NCBI GenBank assembly: GCA_026710565.1
Contig: JAPOQV010000107.1
Location: 1 to 40,275, forward strand
Direction: 5' to 3'
Source of the DNA: Spirochaetaceae bacterium
GTDB taxonomy: Bacteria; Spirochaetota; Spirochaetia; SZUA-6; Bin103
DNA length: 40,275 nucleotides
The notes under the pieces were generated by a model. The model was given only the letters and a program-made list of their open reading frames with translations. It was not told where the DNA came from and searched no databases. Shown here piece after piece: positions 23,111 to 31,333 of this stretch. The stretch's first letter is position 1, and every line of letters starts with the position of its first letter. Made by a program: the position numbers and the translations under genes.

Positions 23111-24067
23111 CTACCACAGCGCATGCTCGCTGAAGCGCCGCGCAACGGCATTCACCAACAGGAGCAGCACGAGTCCGATCACGTTCTTGAACAACCCGGC
23201 GGCCGCACCGAAGCTGAATTCCGCCGACAGTACGCCTACGCGGTAGACGTACGTGTCGATGATGTCGGCGACCTCGTACACCTGCGGATTGTAGAGGTTG
23301 AAGACCTGTTCGAACCCGGCGTTCATGATGTTCGACAGGCCCAGAAGGAAGAGAATGATGATGACCGGCGCGATCCCCGGGATGGTGATGTATGCCGCCT
23401 GCTGGAACCTGTTTGCGCCGTCGACGTACGCGGCTTCGTACTGCTGCACGTCGATGCCCGAGATCGCGGCGAGGTAGACGATCGATCCCCAGCCGATCTC
23501 CTGCCAAATGCCCGAGCCGACCAGGATGGCGCGGAAATACTCCGATGTTGCCAGGAAGTAGATCGGCTCGACGCCGACCAGACCGAGCACGTAGTTCACC
23601 GCGCCATAGCTGGGCGACAGGATTTCCCGCAGCATCCCACCGATCACGACCCACGATATGAAATGGGGAAGGTAGGAGATGGTCTGCACGATCTTCTTGT
23701 AGCGTACGTGGTAAATCTCGTTGAGAAGGAGAGCGAGCAGTATCGGCGCCGGGAACGCGAATACGATCCTGAGCACGCTGATGATGACGGTGTTGCGGAA
23801 CACGCGATAGAACAGCGGGCTGCTGAACAGCCGGTCGAAGTAATGAAACCCCGCCCACGGGCTCCCCAGGATCCCATCCATCATGCGGTAATCCTTGAAG
23901 GCGATGAGCACGCCGTACATCGGCTTGTAGTGAAAGAGGATGAAGTAGGCGATCGCGGGGATCAGCAGCAGGTAGTAGTACCTGTTCTTGTAGAGCTGCT
24001 TCTTGAGCGGCATCGCCAAGGAGACAGCGGAACGTGCTGGAGAACGTCCGGGAGCCGTCGTGGACAA
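23111..24067 (-). CDS. Carbohydrate ABC transporter permease, LplB-like (importer 2)
   Basis: This is a 318-residue permease with HYKPMYGVLIAFKDYRMMDG, ISYLPHFISWVVIGG and the docking loop YEAAYVDGANRFQQAAYITI. The start is a TTG at 24067 preceded by a very strong AGGGAGGTGA; an internal ATG at 24013 has no ribosome-binding site. It is the first gene of importer 2, with a predicted promoter at 24091-24119. It is divergent from a related but broken LplB-like gene only 55 bp away. Confidence 0.92.
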   Translation of the reverse strand: MSTTAPGRSPARSAVSLAMPLKKQLYKNRYYYLLLIPAIAYFILFHYKPMYGVLIAFKDYRMMDGILGSPWAGFHYFDRLFSSPLFYRVFRNTVIISVLRIVFAFPAPILLALLLNEIYHVRYKKIVQTISYLPHFISWVVIGGMLREILSPSYGAVNYVLGLVGVEPIYFLATSEYFRAILVGSGIWQEIGWGSIVYLAAISGIDVQQYEAAYVDGANRFQQAAYITIPGIAPVIIILFLLGLSNIMNAGFEQVFNLYNPQVYEVADIIDTYVYRVGVLSAEFSFGAAAGLFKNVIGLVLLLLVNAVARRFSEHALW

Positions 24068-24090
24068 CGCCTCACCTCCCTGAACTCATC

Positions 24091-24119
24091 ATCCTACATG
24101 AAGGTTCACGTCCTTGCAA
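24091..24119 (-). promoter_or_regulatory. Promoter of importer 2
   Basis: Read on the minus strand, TTGCAA (24114-24119) and TAGGAT (24091-24096) are 17 bp apart and lie upstream of the TTG start at 24067. This gives a leader of roughly 15-20 nt that contains the strong ribosome-binding site. The -35 touches the beginning of the divergent chimeric gene. Confidence 0.55.
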
Positions 24120-24122
24120 GTG

Positions 24123-24812
24123 ATGGTTGACCCCGTGGCTGCATGGCGCCGGTCGGCATCGACGCCACCGCGTCATGCCATGCTGAAGGCCGCACGGACC
24201 AAGGCGCTGACGGAAGGTCGCTACCTTCTGACCAAAGCATCGCTCTCCAAGGAGTTATCGACCTTGTGGGCGGACCGGTGGCTGTATTTTCTGATACTTC
24301 CCTCGCTGATCCTGGTGTTCGTGTTCAGGTACCTGCCGATCTACGGCGTCACCCTGGCGTTCCGGTTCTACGACCCGGGCCGTGGGTTGTTCGGCAGTCC
24401 CTGGGCTCAGCCGCTTACGTACAACTTCTGGTTCCTGCAGGATCCCGAGTTCTGGCGCGTACTGGTGAACACGCTGCGGATCACCTCGGCGAAGATCATC
24501 TTCGGGTTCCCCGCGCCGATCATCCTGGCGATCCTGCTCAACGAGCTGCGTGGCCACGCCTACAAGCGGGTGGCGCAGACCATCACGTACCTCCCGCACT
24601 TCGTGTCTTGGGTGATCCTGGCGGGGATCATCTACGCGATCTTCGATCTGGAGCCCGGCAGTCCCTTCAACGCGCTGCGCAGCCTGTTCGGATTGGAGCC
24701 GACCAATCTGCTGGGAAATCCCGACGCGTTCGTGCCGGTGATCGTCGTCTCCGACACACTTCGCAACATGGGCTACAGCTCGATCATCTACCTGGCAGCC
24801 ATTTCCGGCATC
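24123..24812 (+). pseudogene. LplB-like permease, 3'-truncated (5' part of a deletion chimera)
   Basis: About 210 residues of a third LplB-like permease are present, from the N-terminal helix (LYFLILPSLILVFVFRYLPI) through ITYLPHFVSWVILAGI to YSSIIYLAAISGI. Homologues continue with D-P-x-L-Y-E-A-A-x-I-D-G-A, the ATPase-docking loop, and two more helices. Here the sequence switches at about 24813 to an unrelated sialidase tail in another frame, so the protein cannot couple to an ATPase. The start is uncertain (ATG 24123 or ATG 24180), and neither has a ribosome-binding site. Confidence 0.85.
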
Positions 24813-24814
24813 TG

Positions 24815-25180
24815 TGTGCGTGCTGGAGCAATGACGATGCCAGGACGTGGAGCCCGCCGGTGTACACCGGGTTCGACCGCGGCTGCTGCCCGAAGCTCAC
24901 TCGGCTCTCGGACGGCCGCATCCTCCTGAACTACGGGGTGCGCTGGCCGCCGGGCTCGCGGTTCGATCAGAGCGGTCCGGCCTGGCAGGATCACTCGCTG
25001 CTCAAGCTGGCCATCAGCGACGCCGGCGGCGACGACTGGGATACGTGGCGAGTGGCGGCCCTGCCCCCCGGGCTGGGCTCGACCTATGCGACGATCATCG
25101 AGGTGAAGCCCAACCTGCTGTTCTGCCAGGTCGACGGCTGGTTCCTGCACGTGGAATTGGAGCCGCGAGATGGGAGTTGA
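24815..25180 (+). pseudogene. Sialidase/BNR-like gene remnant (C-terminal ~120 residues)
   Basis: In the frame +2 relative to the truncated permease, the sequence encodes the end of a BNR-repeat protein: an Asp-box (SNDDARTWSPP), then CPKLTRLSDGRILLNYGVRW, LKLAISDAGGDDWDTWRV, and the C-terminal YATIIEVKPNLLFCQVDGWF. Everything upstream of this last propeller blade or two is missing. The stop overlaps the GH3 start by 11 bp, so the ancestral order was sialidase-like then GH3. It differs in sequence from the intact sialidase-like protein at 18428-20404. Confidence 0.8.
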
Positions 25181-27227
25181 CCCGCGCGTGGCTGACCTGA
25201 TCGCCTCCCTGCAGCCGGATGAGAAGGTGGCGCTCCTGATGCACGAGTCGCCGGCCATCCCGCGGCTGGGAATCGCCGCCTACGACTGGTGGAGCGAGTG
25301 CCTGCACGGCGTGGCGCGCGCCGGCGTCGCCACCGTCTTCCCGCAGGCGATCGCGCTGGCGGCCACCTTCGACACCGGGCTGGTCGCGGAGGTGTACGAG
25401 GCGGTCGCCGCCGAGGCGCTCTACAAGCATCGGCTCTCCGGCCGCCGCGAGCGCTACTGGGGCCTCACCTTCTGCACGCCGAACGTCAACATCTTCCGCG
25501 ACCCGCGCTGGGGCCGCGGCCACGAGACCTTCGGTGAGGATCCGTTTCTGACGGGCGCGATGGCGCGGGCCACCATCCGCGGCCTGCAGGGGCCGGATCC
25601 CGCGGCCCCGCGCGTCGCCGCGTGCGCCAAGCACTTCGCCGTGCACAGCGGTCCGGAGACGCTCCGGCACGGCTTCGACGTGCCGGTCACGCCGAAGGAC
25701 CTGCAGGAGACCTACCTGCCCGCGTTCAAGGCCTCGGTCGACGCGGGAGTCGCCGCGGTCATGCCGGCCTACAACGCCGTCGACGGCGTGCCGTGCTGCG
25801 CCAACGTCGAACTGCTGCAGCAGACGCTGCGGGGCGACTGGGGCTTCCGGGGGCTGGTCATGAGCGACGCGTTCTCGATCACCGACTGCCACCAGGGGCA
25901 TGGATACACCCGCGACGAGGCTGAGTCGGCGGCGGCAGCGCTGCGCGCCGGGTGTGACGTGGAGATCGGCCGCTGCTACCGATCGCTCACCGAGGCCCTG
26001 CAGCGGGGAATTGTCGATGAGGCCGACATCGACCGATCGCTCACCCGCGTCCTGTCGCTCCGCGAGCGGCTGGGCGTGCTGGGAGACACGACCGCCGCCC
26101 CCGGCGAGGTCGACTTCGACGCGCACGCCGCACTTGGCCGGCGCGCCGCCGTAAGCTCGATCACGCTGCTCAAGAACGACGGCATCCTGCCGCTGCAGCG
26201 TGAAGCCCGCCTGCTGGTCACCGGGCCGCTCGCCGCCGACGTGCCCGTGCTGCTCGGCAACTACCACGGGATCAACCCGGCGCTGACCACGGTCCTGGAA
26301 GGGATCGCCGGCGCGGTCGGTCATGCCGCCGCGGTGCAGTACCAGCCGGGCTGCGAGCTGCACGGCGACACCAGGGCCGGGATCGCCGCCGCGCGGCGCG
26401 TTGCCGCCGGCGTCGACGTGGTGATAGCGGCGGTCGGCATCAACAGCACGCTGGAAGGCGAGGAAGGCGCGGCGATGGGCTCGCAGGCGAACGGCGACCG
26501 CGCCGACATCGAGCTGCCGGCAGCGCAGCACGAGCTGCTGGCAGCTCTCCACGAAACCGGCACGCCGCTGGTCGTCGTGGTCGGCACCGGCAGCGCGCTG
26601 GCGCTGGGCTGGGCCGCGCGGCACGCCGACGCGGTGCTGTGCATGTGGTACCCCGGTCAGGCAGGCGGCCACGCCGTCGCCGACGTGCTGTACGGCGACG
26701 CCAATCCGGCCGGCCGTCTGCCGGTCACCTTCTACGGCGCGACCCGTGACCTGCCGCCGTTCGACGACTACCGCATGGCCGGCCGCACCTACCGCTACTT
26801 CGGCGGAGAGCCCGTGTTCCCCTTCGGGTTCGGCTTGAGCTACAGCCGCTTCACCTACCGCGGCCTGGAATTGGCCGAGGACGCCATCGCGGCCGGTGGA
26901 CGCCTCTCCTTCTCCTTCGAGATCTGCAACGACAGCGACATCGCCGGCGACGAGGTGATCCAGATCTACTTCTCGGCGGAGGACGCGGGCATCGACGCCC
27001 CGCGGTGTCAGCTCGTCGCATTCGAGCGCTGCCGCTTCGCAGCCCGCGAGTCGAAGCGGTTCGAGCGCACGATCCCGGCCGGCGAGCTGGCGCTGGTGGA
27101 CGCGGACGGCAACCGAGCTCCGCGCCCAGGCCGCTACAACCTGTACGTGGCCGCCAGCGCGCCGCGGCGCCGCGCGCGGGCACTCGGGGCTCCGCAGCTC
27201 AGCGCGCCGTTCACGATCAGGGAATAG
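25170..27227 (+). CDS. Glycoside hydrolase family 3 (beta-glucosidase/xylosidase type)
   Basis: This is a 685-residue retaining exo-glycosidase. The N-terminal (alpha/beta)8 domain includes YDWWSECLHGVARAG, FCTPNVNIFRDPRWGRGHET, ACAKHFAVHSGPE and the nucleophile D233 in GLVMSDAFSI. The second alpha/beta domain follows (SSITLLKNDGILPL to WYPGQAGGHAVADVLYGD), and the C-terminal fibronectin-III-like module begins at YRYFGGEPVFPFGFGLSYSR. There is no signal peptide, so it should hydrolyse imported oligosaccharides in the cytoplasm. The EALYKHR and WGLTF motifs resemble the beta-xylosidase/arabinosidase branch, but glucosidase activity is possible. The gene is complete although the one before it is a scar; where its promoter now lies is unclear. 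Confidence 0.93.
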   Translation: MGVDPRVADLIASLQPDEKVALLMHESPAIPRLGIAAYDWWSECLHGVARAGVATVFPQAIALAATFDTGLVAEVYEAVAAEALYKHRLSGRRERYWGLTFCTPNVNIFRDPRWGRGHETFGEDPFLTGAMARATIRGLQGPDPAAPRVAACAKHFAVHSGPETLRHGFDVPVTPKDLQETYLPAFKASVDAGVAAVMPAYNAVDGVPCCANVELLQQTLRGDWGFRGLVMSDAFSITDCHQGHGYTRDEAESAAAALRAGCDVEIGRCYRSLTEALQRGIVDEADIDRSLTRVLSLRERLGVLGDTTAAPGEVDFDAHAALGRRAAVSSITLLKNDGILPLQREARLLVTGPLAADVPVLLGNYHGINPALTTVLEGIAGAVGHAAAVQYQPGCELHGDTRAGIAAARRVAAGVDVVIAAVGINSTLEGEEGAAMGSQANGDRADIELPAAQHELLAALHETGTPLVVVVGTGSALALGWAARHADAVLCMWYPGQAGGHAVADVLYGDANPAGRLPVTFYGATRDLPPFDDYRMAGRTYRYFGGEPVFPFGFGLSYSRFTYRGLELAEDAIAAGGRLSFSFEICNDSDIAGDEVIQIYFSAEDAGIDAPRCQLVAFERCRFAARESKRFERTIPAGELALVDADGNRAPRPGRYNLYVAASAPRRRARALGAPQLSAPFTIRE

Positions 27228-27230
27228 CGC

Positions 27231-28661
27231 TCACACCGCCGGGAGCGGGGCGTCGTCGCCGGTCTCCACCTGCCACAGGCGGATACGCGCCGCAAGCTCG
27301 CGGACCCGGTCGCGTTGCGCGGGATCGTCGAAGCGGTTGGTCTGCTCGTACGGGTCGTCGTTCAGGTCGAACAGCTCCGACTGGTCGCCGGCGCACAGGT
27401 TCAGCTTCCAGCGGTCGCCGGTGACGATGCTCCGCCACGGCAGCGTGGCCATGAGGTTCGTGACCGGGTTGCCCAGGTCGCGGTCGCCCACGCCGTTCCA
27501 CTCCATGAAGGCGGCGTGCTGCCGCAGGTCGAGATCGCCGGTGAGCGCCCCCGCCAGGCTGCGGCCTTCCAGGGCATCGGGCCGCGGCACGCCCGCCAGA
27601 TCCAGCAGCGTCGGTGCCAGGTCGACGTGGCCCGATACGCCGTCGATGCGCCGCTGGGTCTGCGTCAGCCACGGCACCGACAGCAGGAACGGGACCCGCG
27701 CCGACTCCTCGTAGAACGCACGCTTGCCCATCATGCGGTGGTCGCCGAGCATCTCGCCGTGGTCGCTGGTGAAGGCGAAGATGGTCCGGTCCATCTGCCC
27801 GCTCTCCTCCAGGACGCGCACCATCCGGCCCACCGCGTCGTCGATGATCTTGACGTTGCCGTAGTAGTTGGCGCGCTGCTCCATGAGGTGCGCGTCGTCG
27901 CGCCACGACTCGTCCGGGGCCTGCGGGTTGGGGTGGTGGCCGGCGCGAGAGCGGCTGAACAGGGAATGACCCTCGGGACATTCACGGAACGTGGGACGGT
28001 CCGGGATCCCGGCAGCGTCGTACATCCCGTCGTGGGGACCGCGATGCGGCGGGTGCGGCTCGAAGGTGCTGAACACCAGCAGCCAGGGCCGGTCGTCGTT
28101 GGCACGGATGAAGCGCTCGGCGTGGCCGGCGACGAAGGCTGCCATCTGGTGCTCGGGACCGAGCCGGGAGCGTTGGTCAGGCGAAAAGATCAGCTCGCCG
28201 GCGGCAGAGCGGTCCTCCGGCTCGATGCCCTGCTCGCGCATCCAGTGGTAGTAGCTCGAGAACGGCAGCCCGGGCCGCGTGTAGCGGTTGCGGTGGTCGT
28301 CTTCGGTGCTCACCCACTCGTCGAACCCGTGCTGGCGCAGCGAGTCGTCGCCCAGGTGCCATTTGCCGAAGTGGGCGGTGCGGTAGTCGTCCGGCAGCAT
28401 CTCGGCCAGGGACGCGATGCGGTCGGCCAGCTTGTCCCGGTTCACCAGGCAGCCGTGGGTGTGAGGGTAGAGGCCGGTGACCAGTGAGCCGCGCGCCGGC
28501 GTGCAGACCGGCTGGGTGATGTAGGTGTGCTCGAACACGAAGCTGCGCTCGGCCAGCGCGTCCTGGTGCGGCGAGCGAATCCACGGGTTGCCGTAGCAGG
28601 CCATGGTGTCGGTGCGCTGCTGGTCGCTGATGAACAGCAGGATGTTCGGGTGTCGGGGCAT
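27231..28661 (-). CDS. Sulfatase (formylglycine-dependent, type I)
   Basis: This is a 476-residue arylsulfatase-type enzyme that removes sulfate esters from sugars or related compounds. C53-T-P-A-R57 matches the C-x-P-x-R signature; C53 must be converted to formylglycine by a sulfatase-modifying enzyme not encoded here. Other active-site features are D13-Q14 in LLFISDQQRTD, K100-W-H102 in HFGKWHLG, and D300-H301 in FTSDHGEMLGDHR. No signal peptide is seen, which suggests a cytoplasmic enzyme acting on imported sulfated oligosaccharides. The start at ATG 28661 has a GGAGG six bases upstream. It is the last gene of the long minus-strand block, 17 bp after the PhyH-like gene. Confidence 0.93.
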   Translation of the reverse strand: MPRHPNILLFISDQQRTDTMACYGNPWIRSPHQDALAERSFVFEHTYITQPVCTPARGSLVTGLYPHTHGCLVNRDKLADRIASLAEMLPDDYRTAHFGKWHLGDDSLRQHGFDEWVSTEDDHRNRYTRPGLPFSSYYHWMREQGIEPEDRSAAGELIFSPDQRSRLGPEHQMAAFVAGHAERFIRANDDRPWLLVFSTFEPHPPHRGPHDGMYDAAGIPDRPTFRECPEGHSLFSRSRAGHHPNPQAPDESWRDDAHLMEQRANYYGNVKIIDDAVGRMVRVLEESGQMDRTIFAFTSDHGEMLGDHRMMGKRAFYEESARVPFLLSVPWLTQTQRRIDGVSGHVDLAPTLLDLAGVPRPDALEGRSLAGALTGDLDLRQHAAFMEWNGVGDRDLGNPVTNLMATLPWRSIVTGDRWKLNLCAGDQSELFDLNDDPYEQTNRFDDPAQRDRVRELAARIRLWQVETGDDAPLPAV

Positions 28662-28678
28662 GCGTGTCCTCCGTGCGG

Positions 28679-29557
28679 TCAGCCGGCCGCTTCGGCGGCG
28701 GGCCACGGGTCCAGGCCCAACAGCCGGCGTCCCAGCTCCGTCAGCGCGGCGGGTCCGGGCTGGCGGAGCTCCCAGCCGCGCGGATCGCCGGGCCAGCTCG
28801 GGGCCGGCTTGCGGGTGCGCCAGGTGGCGATCCGCTCCTGGCGTTGCTCCTCGTCGGCCGCACGCGCCGGGCTCATCGTGATGTACTGCGCCAGACGGGG
28901 GCGGTCGGAGGTGTTGCGCCCGTTGCCGTGCGGCAGCAGCGAGTTCCAGATCAACAGGTCTCCGGCGCGGCCGGCGATCGACCTCACCTCCAGTCCCGTC
29001 AGGTCCGGAACGCGCGGATCGCGGTCGGCAGGCTGCGTGCGCACCCACTCGGCGAAGCTCGCGGGGAAGCCCGGCACGCACTGGAAGCCGCCCTGGTCGG
29101 CGGCGGTGTCGGTCAGGTACAGCACGCCCTGCACCCGGAACGGCACGGGGTCCAGGCTGGTGTCGAGGTCCCAGTGGATGAAGCCGGGATGCTGCCAAGC
29201 GGGATCGTCCTCGCGTACCGGCGGCTTCATGTTGGCGCGGTCCAGGCTCACCCAGAGGTCCGGCGTGCCCCAGATGTCCACGAACGCCTGGTACACCCGC
29301 GGGTGCTGGCGGTTGTTCCACAGCGCCTGGTGCTGGTAGACCTCGACCATCCCGGACTGCGACAGCGGCCCGACGCCGCCGGTGGTCTCGCGCGGCGGAA
29401 TCCGGTACCAGCTCTCCGGGTCGTCGGGGTCGGCGCCCAGGAACTCCCAGATCACGTCGATCACCGCCTGCAGGTTCGCAGGAGGCACCGCCTCCGGCAC
29501 CACTACGTAGCCCTGCTCGTGGAAGAAGGTCAGGTCCGCTTCACTCAGCACGCCCAT
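28679..29557 (-). CDS. Phytanoyl-CoA dioxygenase (PhyH) family oxygenase
   Basis: This is a 292-residue Fe(II)/2-oxoglutarate-dependent oxygenase. The metal triad is H128-x-D130 in GFIHWDLDT and H210 in LLPHGNGRN, with a 2-oxoglutarate-binding arginine at R219 or R221 (SDRPRLAQY). The N-terminus has the family motif FHEQGYVVVPEAVP. The ATG at 29557 is preceded by GAGGAG. It lies between GH127 and the sulfatase, 13 and 17 bp from them, so it is firmly in the operon. Its substrate is unknown; oxidation of a glycan substituent or of a small molecule released by the neighbours would fit. Confidence 0.9.
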   Translation of the reverse strand: MGVLSEADLTFFHEQGYVVVPEAVPPANLQAVIDVIWEFLGADPDDPESWYRIPPRETTGGVGPLSQSGMVEVYQHQALWNNRQHPRVYQAFVDIWGTPDLWVSLDRANMKPPVREDDPAWQHPGFIHWDLDTSLDPVPFRVQGVLYLTDTAADQGGFQCVPGFPASFAEWVRTQPADRDPRVPDLTGLEVRSIAGRAGDLLIWNSLLPHGNGRNTSDRPRLAQYITMSPARAADEEQRQERIATWRTRKPAPSWPGDPRGWELRQPGPAALTELGRRLLGLDPWPAAEAAG

Positions 29558-29570
29558 CGCACACTCCTCG

Positions 29571-31289
29571 CTACGCTCCCGGCGCCGCCGGCGTTCCCAC
29601 AGCAGGCACCTCGATATCCAGCAGGAAGTCCCGGCAGTCCGCCGCCCCTGCGACGCCGCGGAAATAGGTTTCCGTCACCCGCGGATCGCTGAACGGTACC
29701 AGCGGCAGCGGCACGCGCCGGCCATCCGGCACATCGGCGTCCAGAACGCATTGTCCGACGCCGTCCCGAGCCCGACAAGCCGTCACGTCGGGAGCGGCCT
29801 CCGCGGGCGGCGCACCGTCATCCCCCAGCGCCGCTTGCGTCGTCGCGTACAGCAGCGGCCCGCGCATGACCGCAACGCGGCCGCGCTGCCGGCGGAACCC
29901 GCGCACCAGATGCCAGGGCATGTCGAATGTGATCTCCACGCGATCGGCCGGCTGCCAGGTACGGTCGAGCACGAACCACCCGGGGTCATCCGCGGCCGCA
30001 AGCTCGGTGCCGTTCACCGCGACGACCGCCGACTCCGCCCAGCCCGGCCGGCGCAGCCGCAGCGCGAAGCGGACCGGATCGGCCGCGGCGATCTCGACCG
30101 CAGCCGTGCCGCTCCACGGCAGGCCGCCGTGCACGCGGAGCTCGACCGCGGCGCCGCCGATCGCCGTCCGCAACCGGCACGACTCGTAGAGATCGAGCGC
30201 CACGCCGTCGACGGTCCGGCGCGCGATCAGAGACGGCAGCTCGGCGACGATGCGCCGGTAGTTGCCGGGGCAGCAGTAGGTGTCCTGCGGGAACCAGACC
30301 CGCGGGCCGGACGCCGGCGAGTAGTAGCGAATCCTGCGGCCGTCGGGGCTGTTGGCCGCGAACAGGGCGTTGTACGCCGCCCGCTCGATCAGGTCGGCGT
30401 ACCAGGAGTCGTCCGTTCGCCGCAGCAGGTGGCCGGCCCAGCGAATCAGGTACGCGGTCGCGCAGGTCTCGCCGAGCTTGCCGTCAACCCGCTGATCCGA
30501 GTGCCAGCACTCCTCCTGCCCGCAGGAACCGCTCACCGTCAGTCCGCCGCCGCTGCGCAGGTAGCCCAGCACGGCGGCGGTCGCCCGCGGCAGCGTGAAC
30601 CCCGGGTCGCCCGCGTGCAGCTCGAGCTGCGCCAGGCAGCGGCCCAGGTAGGCATAGGCGTGGCCAGCCACGACGCCCTCGCGCCCTTCGACGATGGGCT
30701 CGAACCAGCCGCCTACGCCCAAGTCGTCCTCCACGAAGCGGCGATAGGCACGGTCGCCGGTCATCTCGCCCACCGCCAGCATGCCCCGATCGACCCCCAG
30801 GAGCACGATCGGGTACCAGATGGCGCCGCCGCCGACCCGCCGCCAGCGCCCGCCCGCCAGCCGCGGCAGCAGCCACGCGCCAAGACGGCACGCACCATCG
30901 CGGGCACCGGCGTCGCCGAACCACCTCCATGCCTCGGTCAGCGCCTGCAGCAGGTAGCCCTGCTCGTGCGCGTCCCAGATTCCGTGGGTCCGATGCTCGC
31001 CGGCAAGGATCCCCAGGTACCCGGCGTCTTCCTGCGCCGCGAGCAGGCCGGCGGTCACCCGCGCCCGCAACTCCGCTGCGGCGCCGCCGTAGAGCCGCGC
31101 CACGCCGTTCAGGGCGGACAGAGTCTTGCCCATGCCGATGTAGCCGCCCGCCTCCCGGCGCTCCCGGAACGGAGCCAGGAAGTCCGGCTCCCAGTCCAGC
31201 CGGCTGAGATTGCCCTCCCAGAGGGCGCGCACGCGCTCGCCCAGGTGACCGTCAAGGGCCCGGACGTCGATGCCGTCAGCGTCCGCCAT
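29571..31289 (-). CDS. GH127-type beta-L-arabinofuranosidase-like protein (DUF1680)
   Basis: This 572-residue (alpha/alpha)6-barrel glycosidase has the zinc/cysteine active site of GH127 enzymes: E274-x-C276 in KLGETCATAYL and C339-C340 in DTYCCPGNYRR. These correspond to the Glu, nucleophile Cys and zinc-binding Cys residues of characterised beta-L-arabinofuranosidases. Family landmarks also include GYIGMGKTLSAL, HEQGYLLQAL and AAYNALFAANSPDG. A C-terminal beta-sandwich follows (RVHGGLPWSGTAAVEI). There is no signal peptide. No clear ribosome-binding site precedes ATG 31289. It follows the OppF-like gene after 44 bp that hold a small hairpin. It suggests arabinose-capped or arabinan-type substrates. 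Confidence 0.9.
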   Translation of the reverse strand: MADADGIDVRALDGHLGERVRALWEGNLSRLDWEPDFLAPFRERREAGGYIGMGKTLSALNGVARLYGGAAAELRARVTAGLLAAQEDAGYLGILAGEHRTHGIWDAHEQGYLLQALTEAWRWFGDAGARDGACRLGAWLLPRLAGGRWRRVGGGAIWYPIVLLGVDRGMLAVGEMTGDRAYRRFVEDDLGVGGWFEPIVEGREGVVAGHAYAYLGRCLAQLELHAGDPGFTLPRATAAVLGYLRSGGGLTVSGSCGQEECWHSDQRVDGKLGETCATAYLIRWAGHLLRRTDDSWYADLIERAAYNALFAANSPDGRRIRYYSPASGPRVWFPQDTYCCPGNYRRIVAELPSLIARRTVDGVALDLYESCRLRTAIGGAAVELRVHGGLPWSGTAAVEIAAADPVRFALRLRRPGWAESAVVAVNGTELAAADDPGWFVLDRTWQPADRVEITFDMPWHLVRGFRRQRGRVAVMRGPLLYATTQAALGDDGAPPAEAAPDVTACRARDGVGQCVLDADVPDGRRVPLPLVPFSDPRVTETYFRGVAGAADCRDFLLDIEVPAVGTPAAPGA

Positions 31290-31315
31290 GTGGCGCAGAG
31301 TCTACCAGCCCTCGA

Positions 31316-31331
31316 CCCCGTTCGGACGGGG
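31316..31331 (-). promoter_or_regulatory. Small hairpin between OppF-like and GH127 genes
   Basis: CCCCGT (31316-31321) and ACGGGG (31326-31331) pair across a 4-nt loop in the 44-bp gap. It has no T-run, so at most it is a weak attenuator or processing site at the transporter/enzyme boundary. Confidence 0.4.
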
Positions 31332-31333
31332 GG

